Part shown: one piece after another, positions 1-6,846 of the stretch
Numbering within the stretch: position 1 is the first letter of the stretch
Layout: each line of letters starts with the position of its first letter
Origin: Pseudomonadota bacterium
Lineage (GTDB): Bacteria; Pseudomonadota; Gammaproteobacteria; SZUA-229
Assembly: GCA_015222965.1 (NCBI GenBank)
Contig: JADFWF010000171.1
Span: forward strand, 1 to 11,001
Length of the DNA: 11,001 bases
Reading direction: 5' to 3'
Notes under the pieces: generated by a model
The model's database searches: none
What the model was told of the DNA's origin: nothing
What the model saw: only the letters and a program-made list of their open reading frames with translations
Position numbers and translations under genes: made by a program

Positions 1-522
1 CAGATGCCCGGCCGTATCGTTGGCCGTACTGTTGATCTGGATGGTAAAGAAGGTTTTGTGCTCACCCTGCAGGCGCGGGAACAACATATCCGCCGTTCAA
101 AAGCGACCTCGAACATCTGTACCAACCAGGGTCTGGTGGTGACAGCGTCGACCATCTATATGGCGATACAGGGTGCTAAGGGTCTGGAAAACACGGCGGC
201 CGCCTGTTTTGCGAATAATAATCTGCTGGTCGAAAAATTGTCTGCGATCGCCGGTGTTGAAAAAATATTCAGTGGTACACACTTCCACGAGACCGTGTTG
301 CAATTAAATGCGCCGGCTAGCGAAGTGTTAAGCGGCCTGATGGATAAAGGCATCCTTGGCGGTTACGACCTGTCTCTGGATTATCCTGAGCTGGGAAATG
401 CGATATTGGTCTGTACCACCGAGATGCGCAGTGAAGAAGATATTGATGCTTATGTAAAAGCGATGCAGGAAGTGCTGAATTCTTCTGACGCTGGCGTTGC
501 ATCACTGGCGGAGACAGCATAA
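1..522 (+). CDS. gcvPA: Glycine dehydrogenase (decarboxylating) subunit 1, 3' part
   Basis: This is the C-terminal ~173 codons of the alpha half of the split P-protein of the glycine cleavage system. That PLP enzyme decarboxylates glycine and passes the aminomethyl group to lipoyl-GcvH in the cytoplasm. The frame is open from base 1, so the ATG at 4 is internal; roughly 280 N-terminal residues lie outside the window, judged from the usual length of about 450. The stretch [15 protein letters not shown] followed by NQGLVV and a [12 protein letters not shown] segment is typical of GcvPA. The PLP lysine is not expected here because it sits in the partner subunit. The stop at 520-522 overlaps the gcvPB start by one base (TAATG), indicating translational coupling of the two subunits of one complex. 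The assignment is firm because the next gene is unmistakable gcvPB. Confidence 0.95.
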   Translation, partial: QMPGRIVGRTVDLDGKEGFVLTLQAREQHIRRSKATSNICTNQGLVVTASTIYMAIQGAKGLENTAAACFANNNLLVEKLSAIAGVEKIFSGTHFHETVLQLNAPASEVLSGLMDKGILGGYDLSLDYPELGNAILVCTTEMRSEEDIDAYVKAMQEVLNSSDAGVASLAETA

Positions 523-1973
523 TGTTAATTTTTGAACATTCATCAAAAGGGCGCAACGGTTCACCTCAGTCACCGTTTGAAAAAGCATCCGTTACTTCGC
601 TCCCGGAAAATCTATTACGCAAAAATAGCGCAGCGTTACCCGAAGTCTCCGAGTTGCAGGCGGTGCGTCACTACACACGTCTATCACAAAAAAACTTTTC
701 CATCGATACAGAATTTTATCCGCTGGGCTCCTGTACCATGAAGTACAACCCGCGCGCCTGTAATACGCTGGCGATGTTGCCGGGTTTTTTAAATGCGCAT
801 CCGTTAACGCCTGATGCACAGAACCAGGGTTTCCTCGCCTGTATGCACGACCTGCAGTCGATGTTATGCGAGGCTACTGGAATGGCGGCATTTTCATTGG
901 CACCGATGGCTGGTGCACAAGGTGAATTTGCAGGTGTGGCGATGATAGATGCTTATCATAAATCATGCGGTGATGATGAGCGTAAAGAAATCCTGGTGCC
1001 TGATGCAGCGCATGGTACTAATCCGGCTACGGCGGTGATGTGTGGCTTCACCGTAAAAGAGATTCCTACACTGGATAATGGTGACGTTGATCTAGAAGCA
1101 TTGAAACAAGCGGTGGGACCGCAGACGGCAGGCCTGATGTTGACCAATCCATCAACACTGGGTGTGTTCGAACGCAACATTGAAGCGATCGCAAAAGTGG
1201 TTCACGAAGCTGGCGGTCTACTGTATTACGATGGCGCTAACCTGAATGCGATCCTGGGAAAGATCCGTCCCGGCGATATGGGGTTTGATGTAATCCATTC
1301 AAACCTGCATAAAACATTCTCTACACCACATGGTGGCGGTGGCCCCGGTTCCGGTGCTGTCGGTGTTGCTGAACGTCTGATACCTTTTCTGCCTTTACCG
1401 GTGGTTGCCAAGGAAGAGAATAGTTATCGCTATCTGACGGCAAACGACTGCCCGCAAAGTATCGGACGTCTATCTGCATTCATGGGTAATCCGGGTGTGC
1501 TGTTACGCGCTTATATCTATATGCGTTTTCTTGGCCGTGAAGGCATGGTGCGCGTCGCTGAGTTTGCCACATTGAATGCAAACTATATGATGGCTGAAGC
1601 AAAACGCCGCGGTTTTACATTAGCAATCGATAACCGCCGTGCCAGTCATGAGTTTATTATCACGCTGAAAAATGAAGCACGTGATTTTCATGTTTCAGCG
1701 ATGGATTTTGCTAAACGCCTGCTGGATTTAGGTTACCACGCACCGACAACTTACTTCCCTCTGTTAGTACCGGAGTGTCTGTTGATCGAACCGACAGAAA
1801 CAGAAGCCAAAGAAGCGCTCGATGGTTTTATGGATGCATTGGAACAGATCAAACAGGAAGCCGAAACTGATCCTGATATTTTGCATGCGGCACCGCAAAC
1901 GCTGCCAGTGAAGCGTCTCGACGAGGTGAGGGCTGCTAAGCAGCTGGATCTGGCTTTTAAAGCGGAGCTTTAG
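522..1973 (+). CDS. gcvPB: Glycine dehydrogenase (decarboxylating) subunit 2
   Basis: This is the complete 483-residue beta half of the split P-protein, a normal length for the family. It carries the PLP-binding lysine: Lys264 in the motif [16 protein letters not shown], which includes the characteristic glycine-rich loop. The N-terminus [10 protein letters not shown] and the segment [14 protein letters not shown] are also typical. The start at 522 is fixed by a GGAG at 510-513 eight bases upstream and by the TAATG overlap with gcvPA. GcvPA and GcvPB form a heterotetramer that, with GcvH, GcvT and lipoamide dehydrogenase, cleaves glycine to CO2, ammonia and 5,10-methylene-THF. gcvT and gcvH are not in the window and could lie upstream. 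Nothing in the sequence looks broken. The gene ends just before a large inverted repeat that may form the 3' end of its mRNA. Confidence 0.97.
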   Translation: MLIFEHSSKGRNGSPQSPFEKASVTSLPENLLRKNSAALPEVSELQAVRHYTRLSQKNFSIDTEFYPLGSCTMKYNPRACNTLAMLPGFLNAHPLTPDAQNQGFLACMHDLQSMLCEATGMAAFSLAPMAGAQGEFAGVAMIDAYHKSCGDDERKEILVPDAAHGTNPATAVMCGFTVKEIPTLDNGDVDLEALKQAVGPQTAGLMLTNPSTLGVFERNIEAIAKVVHEAGGLLYYDGANLNAILGKIRPGDMGFDVIHSNLHKTFSTPHGGGGPGSGAVGVAERLIPFLPLPVVAKEENSYRYLTANDCPQSIGRLSAFMGNPGVLLRAYIYMRFLGREGMVRVAEFATLNANYMMAEAKRRGFTLAIDNRRASHEFIITLKNEARDFHVSAMDFAKRLLDLGYHAPTTYFPLLVPECLLIEPTETEAKEALDGFMDALEQIKQEAETDPDILHAAPQTLPVKRLDEVRAAKQLDLAFKAEL

Positions 1974-1976
1974 AAG

Positions 1977-2089
1977 CAATGAATAATGAACAATGAATAG
2001 TGAATAATGGAAAAAAAATATTGTGAACAGAGTATAGGCACTAGTTTTTAGTTTTTAATTATTCACTATTCATTGTTCATTATTCATTG
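1977..2089. repeat. Perfect 32-bp inverted repeat built of heptanucleotide arrays
   Basis: The left arm (1977-2008) and right arm (2058-2089) are exact reverse complements over 32 bases, separated by 49 bases. Each arm is itself a tandem array with a period of 7. The left arm contains four units at 1980-2007: TGAATAA, TGAACAA, TGAATAG, TGAATAA. The block fills the gap between the convergent gcvPB (+) and diguanylate cyclase (-) genes. Transcribed from either side it would fold into a long AU-rich hairpin. It could therefore stabilise or end both mRNAs, but it lacks the GC-rich stem plus U-run of a standard intrinsic terminator. The sequence shows the repeat directly; the function is inferred. 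Confidence 0.95.
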
Positions 2090-2090
2090 T
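2042..2090 (-). repeat. Heptanucleotide array 1 (seven units) with A-rich tail
   Basis: Read on the plus strand, 2042-2090 divides exactly into seven 7-mers: TAGTTTT, TAGTTTT, TAATTAT, TCACTAT, TCATTGT, TCATTAT, TCATTGT. On the minus strand, the direction of the adjacent GGDEF gene, this is ACAATGA, ATAATGA, ACAATGA, ATAGTGA, ATAATTA, AAAACTA, AAAACTA. The array begins nine bases after that gene's stop codon. Its distal part (2043-2057, minus) reads TAAAAACTAAAAACT, which matches 13 of 15 bases of the tail of a second array at 10951-10965. It contains the right arm of the inverted repeat at 1977-2089. Confidence 0.9.
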
Positions 2091-2112
2091 CGAAAAAAGC
2101 TACGCTTTTTCG
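2091..2112 (-). terminator. Possible weak terminator hairpin at the 3' end of the GGDEF gene
   Basis: On the minus strand this reads CGAAAAAGC, loop GTA, then GCTTTTTTCG. That gives a short hairpin whose stem pairs an A-tract with a T-tract around a two-pair GC core. It overlaps the last codons and stop of the diguanylate cyclase gene and lies immediately before repeat array 1. The T-run and position suggest an intrinsic terminator, but the GC core is too short to be convincing and the pairing may be incidental to the Lys/Glu codons at the C-terminus. Confidence 0.3.
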
Positions 2113-2819
2113 ACCCGGTTTCGGCCGTTCTCTTTTGCCATATATAGAGCGATGTCAACGCGTTCAAACAAACTTTCCTCATCATCTTTTTCAGCATTAA
2201 ATTCGGTTACTCCAAAACTGCTGGTTAAACGGCCAACGTTTTGAAATTCGTATTTTTCAATATCATTACGTAACCGTTCGGCATGGATCAACGCACCGCT
2301 CAGATCAGTCTCTGGTGTTAATATGATAAATTCTTCTCCGCCATAACGGGCGAAAATATCTGCGCTGCGATTTGCGCTGGAGACGATCTCCGTGATTTTT
2401 TCAAGTACCTCGTCACCGGCCAGGTGACCGAAGTTATCGTTTACATCTTTAAAATGATCGAGGTCAAAGAAGATGACGGAAAAAGTGCCGCCGTAACGTT
2501 TGACCTTATCGATCTCAGCGTCAAGAAAATGGGAAAAGTGCAGTCGATTATAAATATGCGTAAGTGAATCCGTATATGCCATGGTGCTTAATTTCTCACT
2601 TAATATTTTAATATGGGCGAGCATAAAGCCAAATATCAGTCCGGCGATTATCGGGATAATGAATGAGATGGCGGTGAAGTCTATCCTGAGGATAGCAACA
2701 GTATGGATGATGTTTAACACAGACATGATGAAGCAGCTCATGCTGATATACAGCAGATAGCTAAACAGCTTTTGTTTGGGTGCGACTTCTGTGCTCATAA
2801 ACATTGTCGAAAACAGCAT
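2100..2819 (-). CDS. Membrane-anchored GGDEF diguanylate cyclase
   Basis: This 239-residue protein has two hydrophobic segments (about 18-45 and 50-70) followed by one GGDEF domain (about 75-239). The domain starts with the usual DSLTHIYNR motif, has a metal-binding FFDLDHFKDVND segment, and carries the active-site signature GGEEF at 160-164, a variant known to be active. The product-inhibition I-site RxxD is present as Arg151-Ser-Ala-Asp154, correctly placed before the signature. The family makes cyclic di-GMP from two GTP at the inner membrane, which usually favours sessile growth. There is no sensor domain beyond the short membrane part and no EAL domain. The first ATG at 2819 is taken as the start. 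No clear ribosome-binding site is visible for it or for the internal ATGs at codons 6 and 8, so the exact start is uncertain. It is transcribed divergently from the gene at 2903. Confidence 0.93.
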   Translation of the reverse strand: MLFSTMFMSTEVAPKQKLFSYLLYISMSCFIMSVLNIIHTVAILRIDFTAISFIIPIIAGLIFGFMLAHIKILSEKLSTMAYTDSLTHIYNRLHFSHFLDAEIDKVKRYGGTFSVIFFDLDHFKDVNDNFGHLAGDEVLEKITEIVSSANRSADIFARYGGEEFIILTPETDLSGALIHAERLRNDIEKYEFQNVGRLTSSFGVTEFNAEKDDEESLFERVDIALYMAKENGRNRVEKA

Positions 2820-2902
2820 CTAATGATAGTGTAATAACTTATAGTGTATCCTATCGTTAAACGGCAGGTTTTTCATCTTATTGAATAGTTCGGGAGACTA
2901 TT

Positions 2903-3505
2903 ATGAAAACAGGAAAATTGATTCACCGTATCTGTACTACATTTTTTATGCTGTTATCTTTTGCTCTTTTCTCAGCAGCAACCCAAGCACGTCAGCTTGA
3001 TGATGTCACTATGCCAGATAGTGTGACACTAGATGGCACTGATGTGGTTTTGCAATTAAATGGCATGGGTTATCGCACCAAGTTTATTTTTGATGTCTAT
3101 GTTGGTGGGCTCTATACAGAATCTAAAGTTAATTCGCGTGATGCAGTGCAGGCACTAAAAGGTCCAAAGCGTGTCATACTGCATATGATTCACGATGAAG
3201 TCAGCCGTGAAAAAATAACCGGTGGCTGGAATGACGGATTTGAAGCAAATAACAGTGATGAGCAGCTGGAAAAATTACAGGCACGTATAAAAGTGTTTAA
3301 TGGTTATTTCCCTGACTTAAAAAAAGATGATGTGATGCTGTTTGATTATATTCCTGCGACAGGAACACGTGTAACGATCAATGGAGAAGTAAAGGGTGTT
3401 GTTGAAGGAGCTGATTTTTATTCCGCAATGCTTGATATCTGGCTGGGTGAAGAGCCTGCAGATGATGATCTGAAAGATGCGATGCTGGGTGAAGAGGACG
3501 ATTAG
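2903..3505 (+). CDS. Periplasmic chalcone isomerase-like protein
   Basis: This 200-residue secreted protein has a Sec signal peptide at about 1-29 (basic start, hydrophobic core, cleavage after ATQA). The mature part resembles the bacterial chalcone-isomerase-like family: TKFIFDVYVGGLYTES at about 59-74, then GPKRVILHMI and a ...FNGYFP... segment. In plants this fold makes flavanones, but the bacterial members have no established reaction and I do not claim chalcone isomerase activity. The start is supported by GGGAG at 2892-2896, six bases upstream. The C-terminus is strongly acidic and carries the motif LGEE twice, encoded by a perfect 13-bp direct repeat (3442-3454 and 3484-3496). It is a single gene, divergent from the diguanylate cyclase and convergent with the gene at 3531. 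The family assignment is fairly confident; the physiological role is unknown. Confidence 0.8.
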   Translation: MKTGKLIHRICTTFFMLLSFALFSAATQARQLDDVTMPDSVTLDGTDVVLQLNGMGYRTKFIFDVYVGGLYTESKVNSRDAVQALKGPKRVILHMIHDEVSREKITGGWNDGFEANNSDEQLEKLQARIKVFNGYFPDLKKDDVMLFDYIPATGTRVTINGEVKGVVEGADFYSAMLDIWLGEEPADDDLKDAMLGEEDD

Positions 3506-3530
3506 TTTTCTGCGGCTGGCCTGTCTTATT

Positions 3531-4151
3531 TCAGGATGCAGCAGCTAATTCTGCTGCCGCATCACGAAAAGTCGCTTCAGCAACCACACCCGTTAGAACT
3601 CTGCCGCCAAACACGAAGCTGGGTACGCTCTGAATATCGTGTTTGCGTGCAGAGTTAAAATTTTCAAGCAGACGTTGCTGATGTTTATCATCGGTCCATG
3701 CTGAGTCAATGGTTTTTGTATCTATACCGCAGGACTCGGCGATCTCATTGATTACCTCTCTGTTACCGATGTTTTTCCCATCAACAAAATATGCGCTGAA
3801 TAATTTTTCGTGTAACTCGTAGAATATATTGCGACCGCATTGTTTTGCAGCTTCGGACAGTAGCAGCGCATCTTTAGAGTTAGTGATGAAGCTTAGCCCG
3901 GAAAGAGGTATGTCTTCTTCTTTTGCGATACGTTCCAGGTTAGCCAGCATCTGCTGCCATTGCTCTGATGGGTAGTCCAGAGAGTCGATCGGCTCGCCTT
4001 CGGCAGATGTTTCAGGATGGATCTCAAGGAAGCACCAGTTTATTGTTAGATCATAGCTGTCACGTAAGCGTTGCAGACGATGATGGCCGACGTAACAGAA
4101 AGGACAGATATAATCACTGTACACGGTAATTTTTAATTCAGGTAAAGTCAT
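3531..4151 (-). CDS. DsbA/FrnE-family thiol oxidoreductase, cytoplasmic
   Basis: This 206-residue thioredoxin-fold protein has the redox motif C16-P-F-C19 (SDYICPFCYVG) right after the first beta strand and the cis-proline loop SVPSF at 175-179. Between them lies the all-helical insertion seen in DsbA and 2-hydroxychromene-2-carboxylate isomerase relatives. The N-terminus ITVYSDYICPFCY and the C-terminal FVFGGRVLTGVVAEATF match the FrnE-like DsbA family. There is no signal peptide, so it should act in the cytoplasm, unlike classical DsbA. FrnE-like proteins are linked to oxidative-stress tolerance and disulfide exchange in some bacteria; the substrate here is unknown. The motif is CPFC rather than the more common CPWC. 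The ATG at 4151 is used; its ribosome-binding site is weak. Only 42 bases separate it from the divergent gene at 4194. Confidence 0.88.
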   Translation of the reverse strand: MTLPELKITVYSDYICPFCYVGHHRLQRLRDSYDLTINWCFLEIHPETSAEGEPIDSLDYPSEQWQQMLANLERIAKEEDIPLSGLSFITNSKDALLLSEAAKQCGRNIFYELHEKLFSAYFVDGKNIGNREVINEIAESCGIDTKTIDSAWTDDKHQQRLLENFNSARKHDIQSVPSFVFGGRVLTGVVAEATFRDAAAELAAAS

Positions 4152-4183
4152 CAGTTACCGTCCGAAATTATTAGGTTAAATTT

Positions 4184-4188
4184 AAGAG
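4184..4188 (+). promoter_or_regulatory. Ribosome-binding site for the GTG start at 4194
   Basis: AAGAG lies five bases before GTG at 4194. It supports this non-ATG start. The first in-frame ATG is codon 29, which would remove the signal peptide. Confidence 0.5.
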
Positions 4189-4193
4189 TTAAA

Positions 4194-5093
4194 GTGATAG
4201 CTATCAAAAAACACTATAAACCATTCATCTTTTGTCTGACATGGTTTTTTGTTTCTAGTTCGGCGCGCAGTGCTGATATGGGCGCTGAAATTATTGAAGA
4301 CGATACCAGGGTGACTGTTGAAGCCGGAACGCCTAAAGATGGTTTAAAGGCTAACGAGGTTGAATGGACGATGGGTATAGGTCTGGGCGTGTTTGACTAT
4401 CATCTCTATCCGGGTGCTAAACAGACCAATAGACTGGTTTTGCCAGCGCCGTATTTTACTTTTCGTTCACCGAAGTTTGAGGTGGACCGTGGTATAAAAA
4501 GTTTTTTGTATAATTCTGAAGAAATAGTAATCGACGTGAGTGCGGACTTTGGTTTGCCGGTAGACAGCGATGATACCCTGGCAAGAAAAGGTATGCCGGA
4601 TCTGGATTTTGTGGTGCAGATAGGACCATCGCTGGAATTTTTGTTAAACGATAGAAACAGTAATTATTTTGATGTGCGTTTTGAGATCCCCGTGCGTGTA
4701 GCTTTTGCGGTGGATATTGGAAATATGCAAAATATCGGATATCTTGTTGAGCCGCGTTTAAGTTTAAATCATCAGCGTTTGGCCAGCACAGGCATCTCAC
4801 AAAAAGCTACCATGGGGCTGAAATTTGCGACACAGGATTATCACTCATACTATTATGATGTGGCGCCAGAATTTGCAACAGCGATAAGACCTGAATATAA
4901 AAGTGATGCGGGTTTTGGCGGTAGTTTTGTTAACTATCGTATCTCCTATAAAACGAATGATTTCATCTATTGGACTTTTGTTCGTTACCAGTCGTTGCGC
5001 GGTGCAGAATTCGAAGAAAGTCCTTTAGTCTTGCAAGATGATTATTATTTGATCGGTATAGGTTTTGCCTGGATATTTGCCAACAGCATGTAA
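4194..5093 (+). CDS. MipA/OmpV family outer-membrane protein
   Basis: This 299-residue precursor has a signal peptide at about 1-27 (KKHYK, then a hydrophobic core, small residues at SSSARSA). The segment from about 57 on is typical of the MipA/OmpV family: WTMGIGLGVFDYHLYPGA, then LVLPAPYFTFRSPKFEVDRG, then DLDFVVQIGPSLEF. These are beta-barrel proteins of the outer membrane; one member, MipA of E. coli, scaffolds MltA and PBP1B in murein synthesis, while others act as porin-like proteins. The size is near the upper end of the usual family range. The protein ends in FAWIFANSM rather than with a terminal aromatic residue, so the C-terminal barrel signal is non-canonical. The start codon is GTG and lies inside a perfect 12-bp palindrome (4195-4206). 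The gene stands alone, divergent from the FrnE-like gene. Confidence 0.88.
   Translation: MIAIKKHYKPFIFCLTWFFVSSSARSADMGAEIIEDDTRVTVEAGTPKDGLKANEVEWTMGIGLGVFDYHLYPGAKQTNRLVLPAPYFTFRSPKFEVDRGIKSFLYNSEEIVIDVSADFGLPVDSDDTLARKGMPDLDFVVQIGPSLEFLLNDRNSNYFDVRFEIPVRVAFAVDIGNMQNIGYLVEPRLSLNHQRLASTGISQKATMGLKFATQDYHSYYYDVAPEFATAIRPEYKSDAGFGGSFVNYRISYKTNDFIYWTFVRYQSLRGAEFEESPLVLQDDYYLIGIGFAWIFANSM
4195..4206. repeat. 12-bp perfect palindrome over the MipA/OmpV start codon
   Basis: TGATAGCTATCA is perfectly self-complementary and overlaps the last two bases of the GTG start. It also encodes the first residues (IAI). It may be chance, an operator half-site pair, or a small RNA structure affecting initiation. 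Confidence 0.5.
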
Positions 5094-5122
5094 AGCTGTA
5101 TGGAATAGGTGGCTGTTTTTTT
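5082..5122 (+). terminator. Possible terminator after the MipA/OmpV gene
   Basis: AACAGC (5082-5087) can pair with GCTGTT (5112-5117), and the second arm runs into seven or more T residues (to 5122). The stem is only six pairs with a 24-base loop, so it is weak. The location, between the ends of two convergent genes, is what one expects of a terminator. Confidence 0.3.
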
Positions 5123-5909
5123 AAGTTAAAAACATCGTGATGCTTAGCAGGAATAAGATGAATGAAAAGCTGAGCTGTAAAACTCTTTCAGAGATGGTGT
5201 GTGCCAGTTTTGCGCCGAGTGGCGCAAAAATAAAACTGCAGCTGGCGATTATCACCAGAGCATAAAGCTGCAGGTAACCGATAGCAGGTGAATCTGTTAA
5301 TTGTTGCCCCCAGCCCGTGTATATGTAGGAAAGCGTGCCTATCAATGCGATAGGAAAACCGCAGGCTGCCGAGGTGGCAACCGCTTTGTGCATCGATATG
5401 TTGAACCAGTGCAAGAAAGGTACGGTCATGGTACCACCGGCGACGCCAACGATGGTGGATATGAAGCCGATAATCGTGCCGCCAACGGTTGCGATCGATG
5501 TTTTTATATTGGTCTGATGTTGAGCGGGCTGTTTTTTCAGCAGTAGACTGATGGCAACGGCCAGTTCAAAAGTGGCAAAAAAAGAACTGAGAATTTTGGT
5601 CTCTAAGGCGGAGGCAAATACCCCGCCAAACCAGGCGCCAATCATAATCCCCGGGACTAATGATAAAGCAACGGGCCATAAAACTGCCTGCTTTCTGTGG
5701 TGCGCCAGAGTAGATGAAATTGATGTTATAACGATGACCGCCAGCGAAGTGGCAACGGCCATATGCATCAGGTGCTGCTGATCATAGCCCTGTGCAGAGA
5801 AAACGTAATATAACACCGGTACGATGATCAGCCCGCCGCCGACACCAAATAACCCGGCAGCGAAGCCGGATAAAGCGCCTGTTACGAGGTAAAGGATGAC
5901 CTCTATCAA
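5121..5909 (-). CDS. TSUP (TauE/SafE) family sulfite/anion exporter
   Basis: This 262-residue integral membrane protein has about eight hydrophobic segments and an internal duplication. The first half has GFAAGLFGVGGGLIIVPVL (15-33) followed by AVATSLAVIV. The second half has GFISTIVGVAGGTMTVPFL (148-166) followed by KAVATSAACGFP. This twofold pattern is diagnostic of the TSUP family, which exports sulfite, sulfoacetate or other organosulfur or carboxylate anions across the inner membrane; the exact substrate cannot be read from sequence. The start must be TTG at 5909: it is in the same frame as cbbY, whose TAG stop lies only two codons upstream, and the next in-frame ATG (codon 48) would delete the first conserved motif. 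An AGG about seven bases upstream is a weak ribosome-binding site. It is almost certainly co-transcribed with, and translationally coupled to, cbbY. Confidence 0.92.
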   Translation of the reverse strand: MIEVILYLVTGALSGFAAGLFGVGGGLIIVPVLYYVFSAQGYDQQHLMHMAVATSLAVIVITSISSTLAHHRKQAVLWPVALSLVPGIMIGAWFGGVFASALETKILSSFFATFELAVAISLLLKKQPAQHQTNIKTSIATVGGTIIGFISTIVGVAGGTMTVPFLHWFNISMHKAVATSAACGFPIALIGTLSYIYTGWGQQLTDSPAIGYLQLYALVIIASCSFIFAPLGAKLAHTISERVLQLSFSFILFLLSITMFLT

Positions 5910-5915
5910 GACGGC

Positions 5916-6707
5916 CTAACGATTGATGGTTTGCTGATGCAGCTTTGATACCAGATCACAGTCAAGAAATGTGGCATCTGTTGAGCTACCACTGATTACT
6001 GAAAAAGGCTGGTCTGCTTCGCCCATCTGGTCGAGCACGATGCAGGCATCAGTAAAATCATGGTTCTGGGTGTAGTCGTTAATGGTGATGATGGTGCATA
6101 GATTTGCCCCGGCTGAAGACTTGATGCCGTTTTCAGAATCTTCAAAAGCGATGCATTCATCCGCTGACAGTTTCATCTCGTCTAGCGCGTACTGATAAAT
6201 ATCCGGCGCCGGTTTCTTGGCAGGTACGATGTCGCCCGCAGCGATAACATCAAACCAGTCAATTGATTCGGCCCCCAGGGTGTGTGTCAGCAAGACTGTG
6301 ACATTCTCGGGTGTCGTTGTCGTCGCTATAGCGAGTCGGTATCCACGCTGTCTTGCTTCGTCTATCAAACGTTCTACACCGGGACGAAGCGGTATTGCGC
6401 CGGTAGACAATAATTCTGTGTAATGACGCGTTTTGGCTGCGTGCAGTTCTGGGATCTTAGCTTCGATGCCTTCAGGTACTTTGTCCTCGTCCAGAAATTT
6501 CTCGACATAAAACTTCATGCGCTCCTTGCCGCCGGTGACGGCGAGTAACTCACCATAGGTTTCGACGCTCCAGTGCCAGTCCATGCCATATTCTTCAAAA
6601 GCCAGGTTGAATGCAACACGGTGCCCATCGCGTTCGGTATCGGACAGAGTGCCGTCAACATCAAAGATGAATGCTTTCAGATTAGTATCTACAGATTTTT
6701 TATTCAT
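5916..6707 (-). CDS. cbbY: CbbY-type HAD phosphatase
   Basis: This 263-residue HAD-superfamily subclass I phosphatase has all four HAD motifs. Asp16 and Asp18 are in FDVDGTL (Asp16 the nucleophile); Thr129/Thr130 are in LAIATTTT; Lys165 is in PAKKPAPD; Glu189 and Asp190 are in FEDSENG. The cap region DTERDGHRVAFN and ETYGELLAVTGGKER matches CbbY closely. CbbY from Rhodobacter and plants dephosphorylates xylulose-1,5-bisphosphate, a misfire product that inhibits RuBisCO, so its presence suggests a Calvin cycle in this organism. It is not inside a cbb operon here. It is followed six bases later, in the same frame, by a TSUP exporter, and faces an ABC exporter across a ~139-base gap. The start ATG at 6707 has no obvious ribosome-binding site, but it places the nucleophile at the usual distance from the N-terminus. 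Confidence 0.9.
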   Translation of the reverse strand: MNKKSVDTNLKAFIFDVDGTLSDTERDGHRVAFNLAFEEYGMDWHWSVETYGELLAVTGGKERMKFYVEKFLDEDKVPEGIEAKIPELHAAKTRHYTELLSTGAIPLRPGVERLIDEARQRGYRLAIATTTTPENVTVLLTHTLGAESIDWFDVIAAGDIVPAKKPAPDIYQYALDEMKLSADECIAFEDSENGIKSSAGANLCTIITINDYTQNHDFTDACIVLDQMGEADQPFSVISGSSTDATFLDCDLVSKLHQQTINR

Positions 6708-6789
6708 AAAGTCAGCTAATAATTAAATATAACAGGCTGGATTTTACAGTATGAATATGTGAAAAAATACGTAATTTTTGTAACACTAA

Positions 6790-6814
6790 AAAAGGCCTGT
6801 AGAAACTGCCTTTT
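6790..6814. other. Hairpin in the cbbY/ABC divergent intergenic region
   Basis: AAAAGGC (6790-6796) and GCCTTTT (6808-6814) form a seven-pair stem with an 11-base loop. On the minus strand the stem is followed by a six-T run, which is terminator-like, yet no minus-strand gene ends here. It lies in the 5' leader of the ABC gene and upstream of cbbY, so it could be a leader structure or attenuator. The rest of the 6708-6846 gap is AT-rich and must hold both divergent promoters, but I see no convincing promoter pair. Confidence 0.4.
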
Positions 6815-6846
6815 GTACCGGAAAAAGCCGTAGAATAAACTTGTTT

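Noticed and set aside
160..164. GGEEF at residues 160-164 of the protein at 2100-2819 (minus) as a degenerate, inactive diguanylate cyclase site
   Set aside because: GGEEF is a known active variant, and the metal-binding Asp residues and I-site are intact. The coordinates given here are residue numbers.
1977..2090. CRISPR-like array
   Set aside because: The repeats are contiguous 7-base units without spacers and occur in opposite orientations, unlike CRISPR repeats of about 25-40 bases separated by unique spacers.
3538..3557. GCAGCAG/CTGCTGC hairpin as a terminator between convergent genes
   Set aside because: No T-run follows on either strand and the stem lies inside alanine codons at the end of the FrnE-like gene, which explains it.
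4456..4800. 114-codon open frame on the minus strand inside the MipA/OmpV gene
   Set aside because: Antisense to a recognised gene, no start signal or domain; a shadow frame.
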